A program made the position numbers and the translations under genes. The notes beneath the pieces are model-generated. The model was not told where the DNA came from. It worked only from the letters and a program-made list of their open reading frames with translations, and made no database searches. 12,316 nt of DNA. Origin: an uncultured Coriobacteriaceae bacterium (GTDB lineage Bacteria; Actinomycetota; Coriobacteriia; Coriobacteriales; Eggerthellaceae). The stretch lies in the NCBI GenBank assembly GCA_902781245.1, contig CACZIP010000030.1, forward strand, positions 1 through 12,316. Reading direction: 5' to 3'. Every line of letters starts with the position of its first letter. Positions within the stretch are counted from its first letter, which is position 1. This document shows, piece after piece, positions 7,000 through 12,316 of this stretch.

Positions 7000-8556
7000 C
7001 TACAAGCTCATCAGCTCATGGGCCTTGGCTGCCGCGTCCTCAGCGCTCAAGGTGAATGCATCGGCTCCGATTTCGTCAGCAAATTCTTGGCTGGCGGCTG
7101 CGCCGCCGACCATGACGAACACCTGGTCACGAAGCTTCGCCTTCTTCAACGCCTTGATGGTGTCGCGGACGTTGTCGAGCAGGTCGGTACGACTGACCGA
7201 GATGAGCACCAAGTTGCACTTCGCATTGTTGCGAACATGCTCGACGAATGCTTCGGGAGACACTTGGCTGCCCAAGTCGGCAACCTCGATGTCGCGGCTC
7301 TCCATCATGATGCGCACGAGGTTCTTGCCGATGTCGTGCTTGTCTCCCGACACGGTGCCGATGACTGCCGTGCCGGTGATGGGCTTCTCGTCCTCGATGG
7401 CGAACATCGGCTGCAACACTTCCATGGCCAAGTTGGTTGTCGAAACGGCCGCCATCATCTCAGACATGTATATGTCCCCGTCTCGGTAGGCATCGGATGT
7501 TGCGCTCATGCCGGCGAGAAGGCCTCTGTTCAGCAAATGGTTTGCAGAGATGCCCAGTTCGAGACCGTATTCAATGAGCGGAACGATGTCCTTCATGCCG
7601 CCGCGCCGCACTGTCGAGCTGATGTCGTCGAGCAGTGCGACGATGCGCTCAGCAGCCTGTTCGGACGGGCTGGAGGGACGGCTGTCGGCGTATGCGATGC
7701 GTTCCTGCAGGTTTTTGATAATCGGCTTGAAGCGTTTCTCCTGGGAGGCCAGATAGACAAAACCGAGCACGTCGTCTTCCGCGTCGGTCAACGCCAGCTG
7801 TTTGGCAGCATGGGCGGGCGGAGGAAGATACCCATCGTCGAAGACGACGATGCCATCGGCGGCAAATGCCGTGACGATGGCGGGCACGCCCGGTATGAAA
7901 TCTTCTACCTCGGTGTCGTTCGCTTCGAGGAAATCTCGGATGTGGTTCGAGGCGTTGGAAGCTTGACCGCGTGGCCACAGCCACACGATTTCGCCGAGCA
8001 GATCTTCGGTCGTAACGGAGCCCTTGTTGGCGAGCTTATGATTGGGCGGCACGAAGACCGATTGGCTTGCTTCGGTCAGCTCGGCAAACCGCAGATTGGC
8101 CGGCGCATTTTCCATCGAGGCCTCGGACGTCGACCAGAGGTCGATGACGCGTTCGCGCAACAGCTTGACCGGGTCGGACGACCCGCATGGGATAAGCGTG
8201 AACGAAATGGTCGATTGAGCAACGTTCAGGAAGAACGAAATCGTGTCGCGCGAGTAATCGTTGATGCCAACGCGTATCGTGCCAGCATCGGAGCCCTTGG
8301 CCATCGCGCGCGCAAGGCGCACCGCTTCGTCGTATTCGGACACGATCTGCTTGATGGTTTCGTGCAAGAACGCGCCCTCGGCGGTGTAGGAGGTGCCGGT
8401 GCGCGTGCGATTGAAGACCTTGAATCCCAGCTCGTTCTCGATGACCTTCAGCTGGTAGGTGAGAGCAGGCTGAGTAACACGCAGTTTCTTCGCGGTCGTC
8501 GTGATGCTCTTGGTCTCGGCAAGAACCAGCATCATGCGCATTTGCGAGATGTCCAC
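7000..8556 (-). CDS. LysR-type regulator fused to a corrinoid (B12)-binding methyl-carrier module
   Basis: A 518-residue fusion. Residues 1-60 are a LysR-type winged helix (DISQMRMMLVLAETKSIT, KKLRVTQPALTYQLKVIENE, RTRTG-x-SYTAEG). About 91-285 resemble a LysR effector domain (GTIRVGIN to PIIKNLQERI). About 297-384 are a corrinoid cap helix bundle (LIEYGLELGISANHLLNRGL, AGMSATSDAYRDGDIYMSEM). About 395-518 are a Rossmann-type B12 domain with the base-off motif D405-K-H407-D-I-G410 followed by KNLV, and VMVGGAAASQEFADEIGADAF near the end. Cap plus B12 domain is the MtbC/MtgC-type corrinoid protein that normally stands alone. The GTG start at 8556 is chosen because GAGGAGG lies seven bases upstream and the LysR family starts just before xDISQM; an upstream ATG at 8619 would add 21 residues. 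It converges on the mttB-like gene and diverges from metFV-fhs. It may sense corrinoid state, carry methyl groups, or both. Confidence 0.9.
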   Translation of the reverse strand: MDISQMRMMLVLAETKSITTTAKKLRVTQPALTYQLKVIENELGFKVFNRTRTGTSYTAEGAFLHETIKQIVSEYDEAVRLARAMAKGSDAGTIRVGINDYSRDTISFFLNVAQSTISFTLIPCGSSDPVKLLRERVIDLWSTSEASMENAPANLRFAELTEASQSVFVPPNHKLANKGSVTTEDLLGEIVWLWPRGQASNASNHIRDFLEANDTEVEDFIPGVPAIVTAFAADGIVVFDDGYLPPPAHAAKQLALTDAEDDVLGFVYLASQEKRFKPIIKNLQERIAYADSRPSSPSEQAAERIVALLDDISSTVRRGGMKDIVPLIEYGLELGISANHLLNRGLLAGMSATSDAYRDGDIYMSEMMAAVSTTNLAMEVLQPMFAIEDEKPITGTAVIGTVSGDKHDIGKNLVRIMMESRDIEVADLGSQVSPEAFVEHVRNNAKCNLVLISVSRTDLLDNVRDTIKALKKAKLRDQVFVMVGGAAASQEFADEIGADAFTLSAEDAAAKAHELMSL

Positions 8557-8563
8557 GCGTTCG

Positions 8564-8570
8564 CCTCCTC
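8564..8570 (-). promoter_or_regulatory. Ribosome binding site GAGGAGG deciding the GTG start of the LysR-corrinoid gene
   Basis: On the minus strand GAGGAGG is followed after CGAACGC by GTG GAC ATC. Strength and spacing favour this GTG over the ATG at 8619. Confidence 0.75.
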
Positions 8571-8837
8571 GTCGCCGTTCCGTTGTCAACCGACTGCTAA
8601 CCCTCGCATTGTACAACATACCGCTTGCCTGCCTTTCACGGCCTCATTTTGCCCGCTTGCAAAACGACGATTTTTTTCGTACTGCAAAAGAGTCGGAATT
8701 GCCGATTTACCTGCATGTTTGGGGGTATTATGTGATGGGGGTTTGTTTGTGCAAATTATAGAAGCTAAAAAGGTCGAAAAACAGGTAGAATTTTCCCTCG
8801 TCGAGACTAGATAAAAAATTTTTATAAAAGCTGATTG
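8571..8837. promoter_or_regulatory. Divergent promoter region between the LysR-corrinoid and metFV genes
   Basis: No gene is supported here. The region becomes strongly AT-rich toward the reductase gene. It includes a TATTAT at 8726-8731 that could be a -10 box, though I see no well-spaced -35. It also holds the small dyad CTCG-T-CGAG (8797-8805) and the palindrome ATAAAAAATTTTTAT (8811-8825) just before the ribosome site. LysR-type proteins typically bind their divergent promoter, so this is the likeliest target of the fusion regulator. I could not fix a single T-N11-A box with confidence. Confidence 0.45.
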
Positions 8838-8846
8838 AAAGGGGTG
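8838..8846 (+). promoter_or_regulatory. Ribosome binding site deciding the metFV start
   Basis: AAAGGGGTG, part of AAAGGGGTGAT, matches the anti-Shine-Dalgarno well. Two in-frame starts follow back to back, TTG at 8849 and GTG at 8852; the spacing slightly favours the GTG. Confidence 0.65.
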
Positions 8847-8851
8847 ATTTG

Positions 8852-10501
8852 GTGGAAAACCGATTCAAGAACGCTCTCGAGAGCGGCGAGTTCGTCGTAA
8901 CGTGCGAGATTATTCCCGGACGCGGTGCTCATGAGGACGGTCAGGAAAAGGAATTCGCCGAAGCCAGGCGCATCTACGAGACGGGTCGCGTTCACGCGAT
9001 GTCCATTACGGACAACCCGGGTGGCAACCCGGCGCTTCTGGCCGACACGCTCGGCAAGGAGTTCTTGGACGAGGGCATCGTTCCGCTCGTTCACTTTACA
9101 TGCAAGGATCGCTCGCGCAATCAGATTATCGCGCAGCTGTACGGCTTGGAGCGCCAGGGTGTCGAGAACCTGCTGGTCATGACAGGTGACTATCAGGTCA
9201 GCGGTTGGGACGGACGTGCTCGTCCGGTCTACGACCTCGATCCCGTGCATGTGAGCATGCTCTGCACCGAGATGAACCAGGGTCTGATGGTGCCTGGTCG
9301 CAAGGGCTATGTCCAAGAGAAGCCCACGCACTTCTTCAACGGTGCCGTTGTCAACCCCTTCAAGTACCTCGAAGGCGAGACCATCCCGCAGTACCTGAAG
9401 ATGGAGAAGAAGATCATCGGCGGCGCCAAGTTCCTCATCAACCAGCTCGGTTACGATTCCCGCAAGATGGACGAGCTCATCCGCTATCGCAACGAACGCG
9501 GTTACGACACCCCCATCATCGCCAACATCTTCCTGCTCACGCGTGGCGCTGCAAGGCTCATGCGTTCGGGTGGCATTGCCGGTGCCTACATCAGCGATGA
9601 ACTCATGGCCCAGCTCGACGAAGAGTTCAAGGCAGAAGACAAGGGCAAGGCTGCTCGCATCGAGCGCGCTGCCCAGATGATTGCCATCTCCAAGGGTCTC
9701 GGCTACGCCGGCGTGCACATCGGCGGCTTCGGCATCACTGCCGAGATGTTCTGCGGCATCCTCGACCGCGCTGCCGAGCTCGAGCCGCAGTGGAAGGAAT
9801 GCTACAAGCAGGTCAACTTCGGCAAGCCGGGCGGCTACTACATCTACGAGGAAGAGAAGGACGCCGACGGCAACGGCACGGGCTTCAACACCGACAAGCA
9901 TGCTCCTAAGCCCGAGCAGGCACGCTCCAAGAAGGTCTTCTCGAAGTGGGGCATCTCCCGCTTTGCGCACTACTGGGTGCTCACGCTGGGCAAGCGTGGC
10001 AACAAGGTTCTCACGAGCCGCATGGATTCGCTCGACAATAAGAAGGGCGTTTACCGCCATCACGGCCTCGAGCACACCGGCAAGTCGATGATGTACGGCT
10101 GCATGGACTGCGGCGACTGCGGCCTCGAAGCCACGCTGTACACCTGCCCGATGACGCAGTGCCCCAAGTGCCAGCGCAACGGGCCGTGCGGCGGTTCCTA
10201 CGATGGCTACTGCGAGGTGTTCCCCGGCGGCGAGCGCTACTGCATCTGGTACAAGGCGTACCACAAGGCGAAGAAGAGCAACGAGATGGAGCGCATCACC
10301 ACCTACATCACCCCGCCGAACAAGTGGGAATACTACGGCTCCAGCCCCTGGAGTGCTTACACTCATCGTCGCGACAATTGCGCAGGTCGCATTCCCGTAT
10401 CGCTTGGCCTGGAGACGGGCGTGCCCGGCGGCATCATTCCGGAAACGGATATGCTGATGAAGGTCGAAGCCGACGTTCACGCGAAGCCAGCGCAGCCGTA
10501 A
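8852..10501 (+). CDS. metF: Methylenetetrahydrofolate reductase fused to a MetV-type Cys-rich domain
   Basis: A 549-residue protein that interconverts 5,10-methylene-THF and 5-methyl-THF. Residues 1-310 are a MetF TIM barrel: CEIIPGRG holds the Glu equivalent to the catalytic Glu of FEFFPP, HFTCKDRSRNQIIAQLYGLE is the folate/flavin core, and VMTGDY carries the conserved Asp. After a linker comes a Cys-rich C-terminal domain (about 410-470) with YGCMDCGDCG, YTCPMTQCPKCQRNGPCGG, GYCEVF and RYCIWYKAY, nine cysteines in all. This matches the MetV / MTHFR C-terminal domain that binds metal and Fe-S in acetogen reductases. In many acetogens MetF and MetV are separate proteins; here they are one chain, so electrons may come from a partner other than NAD(P)H. 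It begins an apparent metFV-fhs unit, divergent from the LysR-corrinoid gene. TTG at 8849 is an alternative start. Confidence 0.9.
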   Translation: MENRFKNALESGEFVVTCEIIPGRGAHEDGQEKEFAEARRIYETGRVHAMSITDNPGGNPALLADTLGKEFLDEGIVPLVHFTCKDRSRNQIIAQLYGLERQGVENLLVMTGDYQVSGWDGRARPVYDLDPVHVSMLCTEMNQGLMVPGRKGYVQEKPTHFFNGAVVNPFKYLEGETIPQYLKMEKKIIGGAKFLINQLGYDSRKMDELIRYRNERGYDTPIIANIFLLTRGAARLMRSGGIAGAYISDELMAQLDEEFKAEDKGKAARIERAAQMIAISKGLGYAGVHIGGFGITAEMFCGILDRAAELEPQWKECYKQVNFGKPGGYYIYEEEKDADGNGTGFNTDKHAPKPEQARSKKVFSKWGISRFAHYWVLTLGKRGNKVLTSRMDSLDNKKGVYRHHGLEHTGKSMMYGCMDCGDCGLEATLYTCPMTQCPKCQRNGPCGGSYDGYCEVFPGGERYCIWYKAYHKAKKSNEMERITTYITPPNKWEYYGSSPWSAYTHRRDNCAGRIPVSLGLETGVPGGIIPETDMLMKVEADVHAKPAQP

Positions 10502-10517
10502 GGTCAAACTATTGATT

Positions 10518-10548
10518 GCTTGGAGCTAGCGTTCAGCTGGCTCCAAGC
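10518..10548 (+). other. Nine-bp stem-loop after metFV
   Basis: GCTTGGAGC (10518-10526) pairs perfectly with GCTCCAAGC (10540-10548) across a 13-base loop, starting 16 bases after the reductase stop. No T-run follows directly. It abuts the next hairpin, so the two may form one termination/processing unit. Confidence 0.5.
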
Positions 10549-10573
10549 TGACGATTGTCAGTTATTCTTTTGG
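10546..10573 (+). terminator. Probable intrinsic terminator or attenuator between metFV and fhs
   Basis: CTGAC (10548-10552) pairs with GTCAG (10557-10561) over a GATT loop, extendable by a G-U and an A-U pair. It is followed by TTATTCTTTTGG, a T-rich tract. The short stem makes termination partial at best, fitting a read-through operon or a leader attenuator for fhs. Confidence 0.5.
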
Positions 10574-10575
10574 TA

Positions 10576-10612
10576 CCAAAGCCTTACGGCAGCAAGGGAC
10601 CGTAAGGTTTGG
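10576..10612 (+). promoter_or_regulatory. Large leader hairpin upstream of fhs with alternative pairings
   Basis: CCAAA-G-CCTTACGG (10576-10589) pairs with CCGTAAGGTTTGG (10600-10612): 13 pairs, one bulged G, 10-base loop. CCAAA can instead pair with TTTGG at 10569-10573 (palindrome TTTGGTACCAAA). AAGCCT (10579-10584) can pair with AGGCTT (10632-10637), which overlaps the ribosome site AAGGAGG (10628-10634). These alternatives look like a regulatory leader; no known riboswitch class is recognised. Confidence 0.45.
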
Positions 10613-10642
10613 CAATAACGAGCTAATAAGGAGGCTTGAACA

Positions 10643-12316
10643 ATGGCAGACTACAAGTCCGACATCGAGATCGCACAAGAAGCTAACATGCTTCCCATCG
10701 AAGAGGTTGCGAACAAGGCCGGCATCGACTGGGCGACCTGCGAGCCCTATGGTCACTACAAGGCCAAGGTCGACATCCATTCCTACAAGGATGCACCGAT
10801 GAAGGCAAAGCTCATCCTCGTGACGGCTATCAACCCGACGCCGGCTGGCGAGGGCAAGACCACCACGTCGGTTGGCCTGCATGACGCGCTGTGCGCAATC
10901 GGCAAGAGCTCTATGCTCGCTCTCCGCGAGCCGTCGCTGGGCCCCGTGTTCGGCGTCAAGGGCGGTGCTGCAGGCGGTGGTTACGCTCAGGTCGTTCCCA
11001 TGGAGGACATCAACCTGCACTTCACCGGCGACTTCCACGCCATCGGCGCTGCGAACAACCTCATCGCTGCCATGCTCGACAACCACATCAAGCAGGGCAA
11101 TGAACTCGACATCGACCTCAACAACATCATTTGGCGCCGCTGCGTCGACATGAACGACCGTCAGCTGCGCAACGTGGTCGACGGCCTCGGCACCGCCGGC
11201 GACGGCGTCTGCCGCGAGGACGGCTTCGACATCACCGTTGCTTCCGAGGTCATGGCTGTGTTCTGCCTGGCCACCGACCTTGACGACCTCAAGGCCCGCC
11301 TCGGCCGCATCATCGTGGCCTACAGCCGCACTGGCAAGCCCGTCACCGTTTCCGACATCAAGGCCGAGGGTGCCTGCACCGCTCTGCTGAAGGACGCCAT
11401 CAAGCCGAACCTGGTTCAGACGCTCGAGAACAACCCGGCGTTCGTGCATGGCGGCCCCTTCGCCAACATCGCCCACGGCTGCAACTCCGTCCAGGCGACC
11501 ACCACGGCCATGAAGATGGCCGACTACGTGGTCACCGAGGCCGGCTTCGGTGCCGACCTCGGCGCCGAGAAGTTCCTCGACATCAAGTGCCGCGCCGCGG
11601 GCCTCAAGCCGTCCTGCGTCGTCATCGTTGCCACCGTCCGTGCCCTCAAGCATCACGGCGGCGTTGCCAAGGCTGACCTGAACACCGAGAACCTCGAGGC
11701 CCTCGAGGCCGGTCTGCCGAACCTCCTGCAGCATGTCGAGAACATCCAGAAGGTCTACGGTCTGCCCGCGGTCGTTGCCATCAACGCTTTCCCGACCGAC
11801 ACCGAGGCCGAGCTCAAGCTCGTCCAGGACAAGTGCGCCGAGCTGGGCGTCAACGCCGTGCTCGCCGAGCACTGGGCAAAGGGCGGCGAGGGCGCCAAGG
11901 CCCTGGCCGAGGAAGTTGTCCGCGTTTGCGATCAGCCCAACGACTTCCACTTCAGCTACGACGTCGAGCAGTCCATCGAGGAGAAGCTCAACGCCATCGC
12001 CACCAAGATCTACCACGCCGACGGCGTCGACTTCACTCCGAAGGCTAAGAAGCAGCTCGAGCAGCTCGAGTCGCTCGGCCTCGACAAGGTGCCGATCTGC
12101 GTTGCCAAGACGCAGTACTCCTTCGCCGACGACGCCACCAAGCTGGGCGCCCCGAAGGACTTCCGCATCACGGTGCGCAACCTCAAGATCTCCGCTGGCG
12201 CTGGCTTCATCGTTGCCCTGACCGGCGAGATCATGACGATGCCTGGTCTGCCCAAGCGTCCGGCCGCCGAGAAGATTGACGTCACCGCTGACGGCAAGAT
12301 CGTGGGCCTGTTCTAA
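10643..12316 (+). CDS. fhs: Formate--tetrahydrofolate ligase
   Basis: A complete 557-residue formate-THF ligase (10-formyl-THF synthetase), which uses ATP to join formate to THF and is reversible in one-carbon oxidation. Hallmarks are the P-loop TPAGEGKTT (66-74), EPSLGPVFGVKGGAAGGG (96-113), VVTEAGFGADLGAEKFLDIK in the middle, VATVRALKHHGG, and the C-terminal YSFADDATKLGAP and AGAGFIVALTGEIMTMPGLP. Length is normal for the family (about 550-560). The strong ribosome site AAGGAGG sits eight bases before the ATG. Codons are heavily C-ending, as in the mttB-like gene, suggesting high expression. It lies 141 bp after metFV on the same strand, across a structured leader. Together with the reductase it covers two steps of the folate branch that a demethylation or acetogenic pathway needs. 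The stop is the last codon of the window. Confidence 0.97.
   Translation: MADYKSDIEIAQEANMLPIEEVANKAGIDWATCEPYGHYKAKVDIHSYKDAPMKAKLILVTAINPTPAGEGKTTTSVGLHDALCAIGKSSMLALREPSLGPVFGVKGGAAGGGYAQVVPMEDINLHFTGDFHAIGAANNLIAAMLDNHIKQGNELDIDLNNIIWRRCVDMNDRQLRNVVDGLGTAGDGVCREDGFDITVASEVMAVFCLATDLDDLKARLGRIIVAYSRTGKPVTVSDIKAEGACTALLKDAIKPNLVQTLENNPAFVHGGPFANIAHGCNSVQATTTAMKMADYVVTEAGFGADLGAEKFLDIKCRAAGLKPSCVVIVATVRALKHHGGVAKADLNTENLEALEAGLPNLLQHVENIQKVYGLPAVVAINAFPTDTEAELKLVQDKCAELGVNAVLAEHWAKGGEGAKALAEEVVRVCDQPNDFHFSYDVEQSIEEKLNAIATKIYHADGVDFTPKAKKQLEQLESLGLDKVPICVAKTQYSFADDATKLGAPKDFRITVRNLKISAGAGFIVALTGEIMTMPGLPKRPAAEKIDVTADGKIVGLF

Noticed and set aside
7000..8556. CarH/LitR-like B12 photoreceptor
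   Set aside because: The DNA-binding head is LysR-type, not MerR-type. A LysR effector-domain region intervenes, and the cap lacks the tryptophan and Glu-His signature of light-sensing adenosylcobalamin proteins.
8699..8731. Promoter TTGCCG ... TATTAT for metFV
   Set aside because: The spacing is 21 bp, too long for a standard sigma-70 promoter; only the -10-like box is mentioned.
6997..8814. Long open frame of about 605 codons on the + strand opposite the LysR-corrinoid gene
   Set aside because: It is a mirror of a high-G+C coding gene. Its protein is rich in Arg, His and Gly and has no recognisable domain, while the minus strand has clear family motifs and a good ribosome site.
8822..10507. 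Open minus-strand frame of about 561 codons across metFV
   Set aside because: Antisense shadow of the reductase gene with biased composition and no motifs.
10502..10642. Tetrahydrofolate riboswitch before fhs
   Set aside because: The position would suit it, but the hairpins do not show the conserved core I associate with that class; reported only as an unclassified structured leader.
10562..12016. Open minus-strand frame of about 484 codons across fhs
   Set aside because: Antisense shadow of a strongly codon-biased gene; repetitive Val/Leu/Asp/Gly composition.
1..12316. tRNA, rRNA, CRISPR arrays, insertion sequences or prophage genes
   Set aside because: I saw no regularly spaced repeats, transposase-like frames, terminal inverted repeats or tRNA-like cloverleaf in the gaps. 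The left-edge rearrangement has no visible mobile-element trace.

Overview
The window is a high-G+C bacterial chromosomal segment whose theme is uptake of quaternary amines and corrinoid-dependent transfer of their methyl groups into one-carbon (tetrahydrofolate, THF) metabolism. The gene set (BCCT betaine/carnitine-type carriers, a non-pyrrolysine MttB-family methyltransferase, a MetF-MetV type methylene-THF reductase, formate-THF ligase and an EutH remnant) and the C-ending codon bias suggest an anaerobic gut actinobacterium of the Eggerthellaceae/Coriobacteriia type. That placement is inferred from gene content only; no marker gene is present.

Layout. Positions 2-223 (+) hold the 3' end of an EutH-like ethanolamine permease. 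It runs directly, in another frame, into a decapitated TetR-family gene (204-719, +). A convergent BCCT carrier follows (839-2386, -). A 368-bp divergent intergenic region with repeated ATGTTAT/ATAACAT motifs separates it from an intact TetR-family regulator (2755-3534, +), which is a paralogue of the remnant. Next on the + strand come a second BCCT carrier (3774-5324) and an MttB-like methyltransferase (5450-6910), which ends in a UUCG-capped terminator. Converging on it is the most unusual gene (7000-8556, -): a LysR-type regulator fused to a complete methyltransferase-type corrinoid-binding module. Divergent from that are a MetF-MetV fusion (8852-10501, +) and, after a structured leader, formate-THF ligase (10643-12316, +), whose stop codon is the last three bases of the window.

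How the genes may work together (inference). The BCCT carriers import a methylated amine such as a betaine. The MttB homologue moves a methyl group to a corrinoid protein, a corrinoid:THF methyltransferase (not in this window) makes methyl-THF, and the MetF-MetV protein and Fhs interconvert methyl-, methylene- and formyl-THF/formate. The only corrinoid-binding protein encoded here is the LysR fusion. It could therefore sense corrinoid methylation or redox state and control the divergent metFV-fhs genes, or it could be a methyl carrier that also binds DNA. The TetR protein probably controls the carriers through the repeats in the 2387-2754 region. The TetR and BCCT paralogues hint at an old duplication of a regulator-carrier unit, followed by a deletion at the left edge.
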